Assembly (NCBI GenBank): GCA_023055425.1
Contig: JALGPY010000001.1
Location: forward strand, 139,525,368-139,589,367
Direction of reading: 5' to 3'
Length of the DNA stretch: 64,000 bases
Source: Linanthus parryae
Lineage: Eukaryota; Streptophyta; Magnoliopsida; Ericales; Polemoniaceae
The position numbers were made by a program, and so were the translations under genes. The notes under the pieces are model-generated. The model was not told where the DNA came from. It searched no databases and saw nothing but the letters and a program-made list of their open reading frames with translations. This document shows positions 46,383 to 58,614 of the stretch, in pieces (positions within the stretch are counted from its first letter, which is position 1; the number at the start of each line of letters is the position of its first letter).

Positions 46383-47029
46383 ATTATAGGATTGATAGAT
46401 TATTAAAAATCGGGTTTCGAAGCTAAGATTTTTGTGGGAGATAAACCGGATTCGGATGGAGACTAGTCGGATCCAGGTGGCCAAAACCATCGACGTTTAT
46501 GCTCTAATTGCACATGTGTCATCCCGCGTCGTCTACAATTTCATAATGTTCTTTAGCCGGATTCGGGTGTGTATTAGCCATAACCATATTAGGCATATTA
46601 TCCTACATGATGGCCCAAATTGATCACCGAATAATCTAGCTCGTCCAAATTGGTCAAATTAAAATTAGAAATTTCATTAATCTATTCAACAATTCAGATT
46701 TGTCAAACTAGGTCATCATTTGAGAAATGCATATGAATAATGAAATGGCATACATACACGACACTAAACATATATTTTGAAGGTGAGATTTTATTGATTG
46801 TCGAATATGTATCATTTTCATATAAAATGAAATGTGTGTGTCACTCACGTTCTTTATTTGATACAGTATATGTGCATGTTCCTCCAATAATGTTTCTAAT
46901 TTCAAATTCCAAATTCAATATATGGATACACTATAAGGGTCTTGGATTCCATTTGGCACAAATCCAAACTCCAACAATGTTTATAATTTCAAATTCCACA
47001 TAACACCACGTTGTTTGAAATCAGACGCG
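46383..47029. other. Intergenic sequence, no gene seen
   Basis: AT-rich. A string of the form ATGTTT(C/A)TAATTTCAAATTCC recurs at about 46888 and 46977. This was contiguous with the SYP32 upstream region before the Tat insertion. Confidence 0.5.
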
Positions 47030-48375
47030 CAGAGGAGTATAAAGTTGAATTGGTGTCTCTCCGCTTTATCAGCACAACTTGAATGTTGATGTATTATCTT
47101 TGAGACAACTATGTGAGAATTGAATGCATTGCGTACATTAGTCTCCCAACGACACTAGCATACTCTTATTGAGCCACCGCTCTGCTATCATTTTCAGTCA
47201 ATTTTACCGAATAATTATAGGGTGAGTTTACTTCTTTAATCTCACATGTTTAAATTCAAGAAGCAACTTCTCTATCTAATGAGATTGGCATAAAGCGTAA
47301 CCCCCCTACTTTGACACCCAAGATAGTATCAACTTCATTTAGATCATTTATCTAGAATTAGAAGGTCAAGTACTTCTTAGCTTTTAACATTCTATCCATG
47401 TTAGTCACAAATATATGCATATCATTCACGTACAGACAGATAATAACGCCATTACGACTAGTAATTTTGAATATATACATATGTCAGCATTGTTATGCTT
47501 ATACCCATAGATAAAATAACATAATTGAACTTTTCAGGGCCACTATTTCGTTAAATGGTGAATCAAACTTCTTCATCCAATTCACCATTTATGAAAGCAG
47601 CTTTAACATCCATTTGATGTACATGCCGATTAAAAATGGAGGCAAGTGTGATCAGTACTCTAATGGAACTATTGAAATAATCAATGAATCATTTATGCTT
47701 GAAACCTTTTGCTACAAATCTCGCTTTAAAGGTTTGTAGTGACCCAACGGAATTATAGTTTATCCTAAACACCCAGTTACACCCAATAAGTTTTGAATCC
47801 GGAGGCAAATTGACTGACGTGCAAGTATCATGTGATAATATAGAGTCACTTTCTTCTTTCATAACTTCTTTTAAAAAAATTGGATCTTTAGAAGTCTTAG
47901 AAGTCGTAGCTTTTGAGAATGTTTTTGTATCATCTTTCGTATCAAGTGCAATAGGAATCTTCTGTAGGATAGATTCTTTATCTCCTTCCATTAGAAAAAC
48001 AATAAAATCTGGAGAGACACAATAAGACTCCAAACCATTTTCCTTCTGATCCCTTTGACTTCTCCGACGATTCTCAATATCATCGGAAGATTTTCTACTG
48101 TTTCTAGAGATATGTATGGATTTGTTGTTTGAGTAGGTTTTGACGAATTGGAAACGTTGACGAATTTAATTGCAATGAATTCTACGTCCCTCGATTGCAC
48201 TATCACATTGGATTCTAAATCAAATAACCTATATGTCTTTGTACACATACACCTCTTCTTATCAAAATTAGTCCTTTTGGGATAGATATTGGTTGCTGCT
48301 CTCAAACCGTGAAAATTATGTATCTTGGCACGTCTGTCTTCCACATACCTTCCATCCACTGGGAAGAGACGTTAG
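47030..48375 (-). pseudogene. Decayed Ty1/copia retrotransposon pol relic (integrase end and reverse transcriptase)
   Basis: Reading right to left on the minus strand: an integrase tail (YRLFDLESNVIVQSRDVEF), SYCVSPDFIVFLMEGDKESI, then the reverse transcriptase start (LIGCNWVFRINYN, KARFVAKGFKHK). Next come HQMDVKAAFINGELDEEV, a YVND in place of the catalytic YVDD, DLNEVDTILGVKV and SVVGRLMY. Order and spacing follow copia pol. Stops and frame changes interrupt it many times, and no LTRs are evident, so it is an old fragment. Confidence 0.85.
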
Positions 48376-48700
48376 CTGGTCATGTTTGTTCGTGTTGGAG
48401 CTCGTAATCCACTGCATATCTTGAGTTTATTATAGATTCCAACGCAGGTTTAGATTGAATAAATTACACAATTGCAAGAAAACTTACAGAGAAATGAAAT
48501 AAGTCCAATTAAGCTTTTTAATGTTTAATTGTTGGTCTGCTTTTGTCACGAGTGCAGTCGAGTTAACCTACCCTTAAAGGGTTACCTTTACCAACGGTTT
48601 GATAACTGTGGTCTTAGTTATGATATATTAATTACATAATATTATGATTAGATTTAGCCTTTCTCTCACAAGTTATGTCAACAATATAATTCCCATTGTT
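48376..48700. other. No gene seen
   Basis: AT-rich sequence upstream of the copia relic; it may include unrecognisable remnants of the same element. Confidence 0.4.
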
Positions 48701-48704
48701 GAAG

Positions 48705-50400
48705 AGCAAAAAATGCATATTTTTACCTTAAATTATTGCATTTACTTTATTACTTTTTGAGTCTGACAACCAAATTAATAAGTATTTCGCAAGTGCATGA
48801 ATAAAGTAGTAAACTTGGGATGTATTTCAACACTGGGATGTCAAAGCCACGAGGACAGACTCGTAATTGTTTAGTTAGAGATTTGATTTAGAAGTTAACC
48901 GGGATTAGTAAATGTTGATTGACTGTATTGCTAAACTACTTACAAAAGTAATAATTGTAGAGACAATATTTTTGATGTTTTCCAAGTGTTGTTTTCAATT
49001 GATGGGAGGAACTAGGCAATCTAAGGACCCCTAGTGTATATAGACAATTTTGGATATTGTTTATAAACATGCTATCTCCTTTTTAGTCATGTCGGGTAAT
49101 AGCTATCGCATTTATCGCTCGATATCATGTAATTCTACCCACGGTCGACTAAGGGTCTTCTAGGTCCACTAACACCTATCGATGGTTCTAACCGCCTAAC
49201 GGAATTCCGATCATTGGGTCATCTCGGTCCACCGATTCCCGAACGTAATGCTACAACGTTTGAATCTACCTCTCGGTCTACAATGATTCGATAATAAACA
49301 CTTTCAAATATGGGCTATGTCACCCTCGTTCACCCACCTAAATCACTATCGCTTCCGGTTAAGTACTCCATTCATGCATAATATGAGAACAAGGATTCTA
49401 ACTAAAACGAATAATATCTTTGAGTATAAGATTTAAATAAAACAACGATCCTCTATCCCATAACCATTCTCATCCTCTCTAGGAGACTAGGACGTGTCAA
49501 TAGCCTACTTCAAAGATACCCAATAAGAAAATGAGAATCACTGCTTCAATTAAACCAAATATGAATCAATCTGAAGTTCCTAAAAAGAAATCTAAACAAG
49601 AACCATAGATTCACCATAGAACATAGTAAACGAACTTAGGTACACAATATCTCTTTAGTAAATTTCATGTTTTTCATACAAAATTTGAAATAGAGAAGAT
49701 AGAAAGATCAAACGAATGAATCAATTAAGTCTTGACGGATCTGAGTCTCCACAGCCGCTTTCGAGCTCCTATTCTCCGCCTCCAACGTTGAATGATACCT
49801 TTTTCTATGTGCATAGGTCGTACTTTAGCTATAGCCGACATTTCCTAGCTTCAAACTCTTCATAATGACATGTTTTCCCCCCCGCCCCAAATAATAACAG
49901 CAACTCGCCTGCAACTCCTGCGAGTTGCATTCCAACTCGCACAAGTTGGAATTTTGCTCCTGCAAACTGTTGTGCAGCCTTGACTTCTCCGAGCCTTAAT
50001 TTCGGCGCCTGACCTCTATTTTAGCTTTGTAACCTATCATTGGAAAGCTCGTAGAGTCTACATTCATTTTTCGTTGGTATCAATCCAAAATTCCATGTAG
50101 AACTTCAGATATCATCAAAAGAGTGAAGACCGGTCAATCTAGCTTCTCCAACGTCGATTCTCTTCATTCCTCTTGAGCTTTTGTTGTTTCCGAAGTTCAC
50201 TTCATGCATCCTTGCCATATTTAAGCATCCGCTCCCGTCAAGACGACATGAAAAATCATAGCAAGAAATTATATTTGATAAAAAATGCTCGAAAAACAAT
50301 AAAGCTCATAAAAGTCATTGCCCGAATTTACTCCAAAATCACTATATTATTATTTAAATAGAGCTAAATACATATATGATATAATGAGTTAAATGAGTCT
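48705..50400. repeat. Unclassified noncoding repeat-like tract
   Basis: The sequence lacks coding potential but has a base composition and phrasing (short statements such as CACCTATCGATGG, CATCTCGGTCCACCGATTCC) unlike the AT-rich surroundings. A local palindromic cluster of CAACTCGC/GCGAGTTG lies at 49908-49960. I suspect an interspersed element without being able to fix its ends or class. Confidence 0.3.
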
Positions 50401-52426
50401 AATTCATTATTTTTATTTAATAAAATTAAATAATCACCCATGCAACATTCTGGGGATGCTTTTGAAATATTCATATAAAAGTTGTCAAAATATAATATTT
50501 TAACTTTATTTGTACATATTATATGTTTTCAGTCCTTTCTAATAACTGGAATACAAATATGAAGAGCTTGGAGCACTGAAGATATACATTAAATAAATAA
50601 TGGGTTGGGAATAGTCAGGGTACCTACTACTTGCGCTAAAAAATAAGTGAAAAAGAAGAGTGATGGAATAACATTCCCCTCCCACAGTTGTGGGACATGA
50701 AGGGAGAATTCTTCCCTCTTTCTCAAACTATGCCCACTTCCTCTCAAATGTAGCCCATTACAACTGTTACTTTCTTTCACTACTCTTATACTTTTTAGAA
50801 CACCTTATATGGTAATTTAATGGCTATATTGGGAATACGTTCTTTCATTTGCAAAGTGCAAAAATGTTTGTGTAAAACACTAGTGTAAAAATATGGGTGC
50901 TAGTACACTTATGTGGAATGCCCTGGGAATAAATCGCAATCATTTATCACACATCATCTGAGAGAAATAAAGAGAGGGACATCGTGAGGACGTGACCAAA
51001 GGCTCCTCGGACGCCGGAACGACGAAACTGACACCTCCCCAAAAGTTATTATTTTGTTTGATAACTCGTACCTTCTTACACACTTTCTTTATCTTTCGTA
51101 CTTCTACTTTTTGTTATGAGTAGCGAGTAATTTCCATGTATGGCAGAGCATAAAGTTATTATTTCAATGCCTATTTAGTAGTAGATGACTATCAAGATGA
51201 AGTTGCATCTTTTTAGCTATTAGGTGTTATTAATATTTCGTTAGCGCCATGAACATCGTGAGGATATATTATTGGCCAAACCAAAGAAGCACTACTCACT
51301 TTTATGACTTGTAGCTATGACTATAGGCGAAGAAGAGTTGTACCTTATCCATCGACCAGTTAGAGACAACTAGAGAGAACATATAGTTTCACCTTACAAT
51401 TACTATAGTTGGACATACATATGTGGTGTCGGGAAAGCTTTGGAAATATTGTTCATTTTCTACGACCATCGGATTTAGAACGTCCGTATCCTTCAAGTTG
51501 AAGGTGTTGCTAATAGTAGCAACTAAAAACCGTGGAGACTGATAGTATATACATACCCGGCGCAATTTATATATTTTACTTGTTCCTTATTCATGATCAC
51601 GATCATGAGATTTAACACAATAGTCACAATTATATCATCTCTAGTTTGCATTTAGGATTGCATGTGCACATGTAGTGGTTTATTAATTTATTATTCCTTC
51701 ACAAAAAACCAACTCTTATCTTCAACATCTTGAACTGTACTTCGGCTAGCTATAACGTCGATGCAACAATTACCTTGTGTTTGACAAATTCAAGTAATTT
51801 ACTTATCAACTTCTTTATTTATGATTTATCAAAACCAAAAACAAACTTTCGCATGCACTTGCGCGTGATTGAGGTCAACGGTCATCCTTCACTATATGAA
51901 ACACCGTTGAGGATCGCTAGATCACAAGTGTACAATCTTCTTATTCATTTAAAAGCTTCACCTCTTTTGGTGTACAATTCATTTCTTTAACTACCACTAA
52001 CAATTAAAATGAGCATTACATATTACATCTTAGTTCGAGAGCTTTTGATCTATAGTCAAAATCACTACTAACAAATCTTGTTGTTACCCATGATGTCATT
52101 CACTAATCTAAATGACATTCGGGTTGGGCAATTCATGTATTCACGTTCCAGTTGAGATTATATTATTGAACACCACTGTTGGATTTGCGTTATCTAGTTT
52201 TTTCATCTTTTATGTACCAACGAGATTTAACTTCAGGAAGACAAACTTCAATGACACCCATATCAAAAAATGTTCACAAATTTATTTATTTCGCAGTCAA
52301 AGATGGAATTGAAATCAACTATTCAGACCTTAAACCGGTACATCTTGATGTTTGAGACTCTACATCCACTCTTGCATAAACTTCTTTAGGGCCTCTAATG
52401 CGGCAAGAAGTATAAGTAACATTAAT
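50401..52426. other. Intergenic sequence, no gene seen
   Basis: AT-rich; only short chance frames. Confidence 0.5.
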
Positions 52427-52531
52427 GATACTGTAATACCCCGGTATTTTATGGGGCATTTTTGGGAGTTTGGCTAATTTTCGGGGTCGTTATGTGAACT
52501 TATAAAAGTATTTCTCTTCCTTTTATCTAGT

Positions 52532-52650
52532 AGTTTACTATTATTATTATTATTATTAATATTATTACTACTACTACTATTATTATTATTATTATTACTA
52601 TTATATTATTATTATTATTACTATTGTATTATTATTATTGTTATTGTTAT
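52532..52650. repeat. (TTA/CTA)n microsatellite inside the solo LTR
   Basis: Imperfect TTA/ATT triplet run with scattered CTA units. Confidence 0.9.
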
Positions 52651-52979
52651 CAACATTTTTTATCAAAAAGTATTTTTTTTAAGATGACAACTTTTTATAG
52701 TTAATGTGTGTAAATTAGTGGGTGAAGTGTAGCGGGTCGTGCGACGCTTTAAACGTGTCTAAAGTGTGGTTTTAATTATTAACGCGTAGCGAGCCACCGC
52801 GTGGCATCGCGTACCCGCCACACCGAAAAATTTCCAACTCACCTTCTTCCTCCTTCCCTTTTCTAGCAGAGCTCTTCTCTGCTGAAATTCCGGCAACCAA
52901 CAATGGAGGTTTTGACCTCCCCTTGTCCGATTCCCGTCCCGATTCACCCCAAATCACGCCAGGGATCGAAATTTCCCTC

Positions 52980-53410
52980 TCAAGGAAATCAATTTCGCCG
53001 AAGTGATTCCCGAATCAAACCCAAAAATCATGCTCGTTGATGACAATTTCAGTCGGGTTTTCAAACCCAATCACTCTCTCTGCCTCTCTCTCTCTCTCGC
53101 ACCCACCAGCTCTCACTCCCCTCTGTCTCCCCCTCTCGCACTCTCCGCCCCTCTCTCTCGCTCTCTCTCTGTTCTGTGTCGACCGCCGAGGCAGACCCGA
53201 CGCCGACGGCACCAGGCCCGAACCCAGGACCGCCGGCGAACCCAGGCCGCCCCGACGCCGCCCCTCTGCGTCGTCCGTCCGTCTCCCTCTCCTCCGTCCT
53301 TCCCTCTGCTCCGGCGAAACCAGCGGCGGCAGAAGCCACCATCGCCCCGCCTCCGCTTCCATTGTCGCCACCTTGTTCATCACCGTTCCCGATCGGTAAA
53401 CCCCTAAATC
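52980..53410. other. GC/CT-rich island inside the solo LTR
   Basis: Four overlapping frames on both strands encode Pro/Arg/Ser-rich low-complexity text, which is typical of a skewed composition, not a gene. It could be the transcription-start region of the LTR. Confidence 0.4.
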
Positions 53411-55413
53411 TTCGCTTCGATGTTTGATTGTCAATACCTGTTGGGGAATGAGCGTAATGAAGTCGCTGGGACTCCATTTGAGAAGAAGATGAAATGAATT
53501 TCTGGGGGAAACAATGTTACAGTGAACTAATTTGGGAAGAGATGTGTTTGTTTTGTTAATTGTGAACCAGGGGGTGTAAAAGTGTCTTTTTGTAAACTTC
53601 GGGGTCATTCTCTTATGCTCTAAAACCTGTGGGGCTGTTGTTGTATTTTAACAATCTGTCTTTACTTTGTATATTTACTATATGTAATTTCAATTGTTTT
53701 AGCATATTGGAACTAGTATTCTCACTTTTATATTAATAAATATATTTATCAACCCTTTTTCTAGAAATGTATATACAATATTTCCATATCAAATTAGAAA
53801 TAGTGTTTTATTATTATAAGTACTTAACAATTGTATTATGTTTTCCCTAACAAAATATTTTAGCCACGTTTTGTATATGCCGAGAATTGGATTCTTTTCA
53901 CATAATATTATTTGTTTTCGCTAATAACTTTTACAATAAATATAGTCGACTTTTAGCTCAAAATTAAAATACCCATCTTTTATAATATTAGTCACTATAA
54001 ATATTCTAGTACATTAAATATAATTTCTTCACCACAATCTTTATTTTACGTTATACACCACTATTTTCTTAATAGATATGTACAATAATCGTGCAACTAG
54101 TAGCTAGTGAAATATAACTTGCTTCGGGGTTAACGGGGGAATTCACTTGCATTTCATATAGGACATTTAATCGTTAATTGTTGTATGGATGAATATGTGT
54201 TGATATAGAACGATGTGATATTGTAGATTCCGAATTCGTAGGAGGAGAGTTCGTCGAGGACCCCTACTTCTAAATTGCCGTGCTGCTTGTGTTGAAATCT
54301 CTCTCTCCACTTTCCAAGTAAGTACATATGTACAATGTCTTCAACTATCAAAATGTGCTTGGTGTGAGTTATAATGAATTTTGACATATCGTGCGTTACT
54401 CTTCAAAAGTTTACTTCAAAGTTTATATTTCTGTCAAGACAATTTTGGAAAGATTGTTTATCTGGGAAACGAATTGAAATACTTGGATTTAATGAACGAT
54501 AATGGATATGGGGCGATGTACAGAGGATGTGCGTGAAGGCCAATATGGCCAAGGGCGCTTATAGGCGATCCTTCATTGGGTTTTATACCCTACCCTATAT
54601 GGGTTTTATAAGGCGTGGAAACTATAGAGTACTACCTATACTGACGTAGGTCACTGCGGTATAGGGGTGTCGACACTTAAGGTCCTATAGTATGGTTCGA
54701 GCGGGGTATGCGTAGGGCTACCTTCTAACGCTCTTGGTGAATTGGGACGGGCGATGTCCCAAGAGGTACCTTTTTATATTGCATCGTGACCTCTCTGTGG
54801 ACATACGTTACCCGCTGGGTTTTCATGCCTCAGCCAAACTAAATAAATGAACGTGGTACTCTTTTATATCCGGTTTTTCCAAAGTTCTCTCAATCATGCT
54901 TTTATACTCGCGTTATTTTTAAAGGTTTCTATATTCATGTTTGTTCTAGCCAAAAACTCTTGTTTTACTCATTGTAGTATGTGCTTACTTAGTTTTTACT
55001 AATTAAAATTTTTCTGCGGTCGGCTTTCGCTATTTCAAAACCCGCAGGTCAAGAATAAGCTAGCTGGGGTGGAAACGCGCACGAGCTAAGGAGTAGTACC
55101 ACGCTAGCAAATAAGTAGTAGTTGTTTCGTTTTGTTTAAGACATGTTTACCTTTGTGTTTAATAATGTAAGGAGGGTTTCTCCTTTACTTTTATTTCAAT
55201 AAAGCACTTTGGATTTCGTTAAGTTGTACTAGCGAGGAACCGTAGGTTCCCCGGTTGTTTCAGATACTATTATGAAACTTTTGCAATGACTCTAGTATGA
55301 CATTGTAGTTATATGTTAACGACAATCTGTTTCCAGCTAAGGTTGTGATTTGAGAATCAGCAGGATATTCAGCGTTCAGCATCCCTCAAAGGATTTGCTA
55401 AGTTACATTTGAA

Positions 55414-55415
<2 letters not shown>

Positions 55416-55453
<38 letters not shown>
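55416..55453. repeat. Run of 38 T
   Basis: An uninterrupted T run, which could be the A-tail of a retroposed sequence on the minus strand or simply a homopolymer. No matching retroelement could be identified to its right. Confidence 0.8.
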
Positions 55454-55456
<3 letters not shown>

Positions 55457-56084
55457 AAAAATCAAGATAATTCCAGATATGATTGAGACATTCTTCAAGG
55501 GAACCAATAACACATTTTCCATGTTACACACATTGTGGTTCTAAGTTTGGAATGCAACATTGTTTTACATGACAGGTTTCAAGTTACTTTGGAATGGGCG
55601 ATGAATCCATTAAAATAAATAGCAAAACGAGAGAAATCATCATGCTTATAGAAATGTAAAAAAACGTCAATTGTCAACAAATCAACCAAAGAAATAACGG
55701 TTTGCATAAACTTTTTCTTAGACCCTTGTGACATGCAAAGTAACAAAAATCATATCGGTAACTAAATATAGACATTTCAACATTTTAAAACGTAGCAAGG
55801 TAAACAACAAGGCAACCCATAAGTATGACGAGACAAGAAGCATCATTTTTTATATAATTATAATTTATATTATATTTTTTATGCACAACCCAGCAAAAAA
55901 GTAGCCAAATGACATATATCACTTCCAAATAAAACTAGACCGAGCAAACATGTTCATTGTATATCTTTAGCTATTTAATATAATAATCTAGCGCATATGC
56001 ATATATGCACATATAGTGATGTAGGAAAAATAGCTACCGCATGCTAACATCTATTGTCGATACATATGTTTTACACTTGACAAA
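55454..56084. other. Intergenic sequence, no gene seen
   Basis: AT-rich stretch between the T run and the end of the polycomb-like pseudogene. I could not align it to the neighbouring gene. Confidence 0.45.
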
Positions 56085-57465
56085 CTTTTCCACATTCTAA
56101 TGCATTGTTGTGTATCACATGTGCATTCCAACAAAAGTAATTATTCCGTAAGCAAATAATGTAGTTGAACCTTACTACCATGGCACAACCACATCGAGCA
56201 CTTAAGTTGGATAATGTATGTAACACAATACATGCCGCTTTCTAGAATCTTCACTATGGGATAAGTTAAACTAGACTAAAGTTACTAGTATTTTCATATC
56301 AAAATACTTGCCATGTTCAATCGGTTGACGAAATACTCTAAGGAGCATGAACACAACTTATTCAACTTGCTTTAGGGAACAATCAGAAAAATGAAACATC
56401 AAATAAATAAAATTATCAACAAAAAGCATATTCGTTACGACCTTTGGGTCATGCAGTCACTAGAGCACCATAACGAAGCAAAATTACAGTACGAATCAAC
56501 CACGAGTTTTATACTACAAATATGTACAAAGGGGGAGAAAATAGACAAACAACTTTGAGTTCGGAGTGCCTAGATTTTATCAAAGATGTATATAGTCTTA
56601 ACAAACCATGATCATCAATTGATCACAATTGCCCCTCATATTCAACATGTCTATTCGCCAATTTCAAAAAATTATAAGATCGTAGGCGGCAAATATGGTG
56701 GGGGAGTAGTAAATGGCATATGGCTGATATCAAATGCATTGTCGTTCTCAGCTACATTAACATACTTCTCAGATTTCTCGCAATATCGCTTCATAACATA
56801 AACAACGAGTGAATTTCCATCTTTATAGCTATTAGAGAGTTCCATCACATGTTGTTCAACCCCTCAATAACCCCTATATGCTTCTACAAACGAAAAATTA
56901 CTGTGTAGCTTTTCATATCTTTTAGGACGAGATTGATGTCCAATAACCTAGTAGCATCACGAACCTTAGTAGACATTAGATACGACACATGATCTGGTGG
57001 AAGATGAGATTCTTACACATTTTTGAAAAATCCAGGGCAGAAGATTTGACCCATCACAAAGTTTGAGCAAGCCAAGAAATTACGGGTTGTGATTCCAAGT
57101 TGTTGTCCACAAAATTTTCATCCCTGAAGCCAAGCATTTCTTCCCTTATCATAATGCGTATGTTCTCTAACTGACCATAAACCTGCCTTATGGGGAACTT
57201 AAGAGGGAAGCCGATTTGAGTATAAATCTCTCATTTTGAAGGCCAATCAATTCATCATCATGATCATCATACATGATGGGATGAATATTCCTTCCGGATC
57301 ATAACCATCCACAAGAGCCAAATACCAACTATCATCCAAAGGGCAGAAGACGATGATCCCTTTGGAACTAAAAAAAGAAGACGTTGATCCCTTTGTTTCA
57401 AGCCTAAGGTGTGTCGAAATAATAAGGGACTAATGACTCATCTCAAACTTACAGGGCTTAATTGC
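56085..57465 (-). pseudogene. Inverted, decayed copy of the Enhancer-of-polycomb-like gene
   Basis: The minus strand follows the first coding exon of the downstream gene from its Tudor-like region (about 59695) to about 61010, in order. Matching words include GATGCTACTAGGTTA(T/C)TGGACATCA, seen here near 56965, with AATAGCTA(T/C)AAAGATGG, GTCAATTGATGAT(C/G), TTTTTGTTGA(T/C)AATTTT and GTGAAGATTCTAGAAAGC. The reading frame is destroyed by indels and stops. A short internal duplication (AAAGGGATCA(A/T)CGTCTTCT) lies at about 57350-57400. It is oriented head-to-head with the intact gene about 1.1 kb away. Because the parent segment is a single exon, I cannot tell a retrocopy from a DNA duplication. 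Confidence 0.88.
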
Positions 57466-58262
57466 TAACACCGACCAATCTTTCACAATTTCTCTCATCA
57501 AAAGAATCTAATTGTACCAATACTTAAAACTCTCTCTACTATCAAAATTTAATATACTGTTTCATGTTCCCAACTACAATAATCACACCAGAAAACTTTC
57601 CTCAATCTCCCATCTACCACGTCACTAGAACAAGTCAAGACTTTCCTTGAGAAAAAGAAAAAGAACAAGTCAAGTTTTAAAGGCAAGGCCGAGTACAAAA
57701 CACGCGCCCATTGTGTGACTTCCACCTACTAATCCAACTCCACGTGTCACAATTCCAACAGAGAGTGGCAACACTCGCCCTTCTTTAGCAAGTAGGATCC
57801 TTCACTGCCGTATCACCATTTCCTCTTTGGAATAACTCCAATGGCATTCCCGTAGTTTAGAGAAACAAAAGGGCTAATTGATCACAACCATAAATAGAAA
57901 ATTTGGGATTAACCTTTTTACAAATAATAGATCTGAAAACCCACCGCTTAAGTATCGAACGAGCCCCAAATCATATACCCATCTCAACCGTCCACGTTAA
58001 GCCCTTTGAAGAATTCAATCCGTTAGATGGTATTGCAACTGTTCGGGGTTTATTTCCCTTTGTCCGGTCCCCAACTACTCAGACCCAATCTCAACCATCC
58101 GTTCTCCAATCCAACGGTTGTTAACATGTTAAGTAGTTTGGAGGAATTATTTGGTAATTTATGCAATTTTGTTCCCAACGACCCCCTACAAGCCCTAGCT
58201 CTCGTTCTCTCTCTGGGTAAAAAGATAGTAATTTAAATCGGAAAAATCGAAAAGAAGAGGAA
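57466..58262 (+). promoter_or_regulatory. Upstream region of the Enhancer-of-polycomb-like gene
   Basis: Sequence between the inverted pseudogene and the leader. Short frames here are not convincing. The transcription start is unknown. Confidence 0.4.
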
Positions 58263-58614
58263 AAAATTAGGGTTCCAAATCGATTTCACTTCTCTGCTGA
58301 ATTTGGGGGAAACCTCCGAATTGACGCTCACCGAGACTCGATCCTCGCGATTCGATGCTTCCGATGGCTTCTCCAGTCGTCCGATTGAGGTATGTCTTCC
58401 ATGCATGCGTCTGATTTCGTATTCTCTCTTCGATTCGCTCGATTGGGTCTTCGAAATTAGGGTTCCAAATCGATTGCGTCCTTTTTTCTTCTGAATTGTG
58501 GTTGTTTATGGCTCTCTGATGGTTTTGCAGATCTTAATTATGGATATGTATGCGTGTAATGGGATATGAGCATCTCTGGTTTTGGTTTCTAGTGTCTGGA
58601 TTGAGGTATTGTTG
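58263..58614 (+). promoter_or_regulatory. 5'UTR with leader intron, duplicated telo-box-like word and a uORF
   Basis: A donor GATTGAG/GTATGTC (intron from 58390) pairs with TTTTGCAG at 58530 or with TTTCTAG near 58592. The word ATTAGGGTTCCAAATCGATT occurs twice (about 58266 and 58456); TTAGGGTT is the complement of the plant telo-box AACCCTAA. Between the two acceptors lies a complete 9-codon uORF. Confidence 0.65.
58540..58569 (+). other. Upstream ORF (9 codons plus stop)
   Basis: ATG GAT ATG ... ATA TGA encodes MDMYACNGI. It is included in the mRNA if the 58530 acceptor is used and removed if the 58592 acceptor is used. Confidence 0.45.

Larger units (their letters stand above)
52432..55262 (+). 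mobile_element. Solo LTR of a Ty3/gypsy-like element (2.8 kb)
   Basis: It begins TGTAATACCCCGG and ends CCGGTTGTTTCA, with a perfect 5-bp direct repeat GATAC on both sides (52427-52431 and 55263-55267). No pol genes lie inside. TGTAA(T/C)ACCCC starts are common in long gypsy LTRs of plants. The 2831-bp unit is best read as one long LTR left after LTR-LTR recombination; a large-retrotransposon derivative is the alternative. Orientation is assumed from the TG start. It contains a (TTA)n microsatellite (52532-52650) and a GC/CT-rich block (52980-53410). Confidence 0.75.

Noticed and set aside
53003..53608. Overlapping Pro/Arg-rich frames on both strands, up to 197 aa
   Set aside because: GC/CT-rich low complexity inside a solo LTR; several frames are open at once, with no domain in any.
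55416..55453. A-tail proving the polycomb-like pseudogene is a retrocopy
   Set aside because: The run is about 630 bp beyond the last alignable base and the parent segment is a single exon, so the mechanism stays open.
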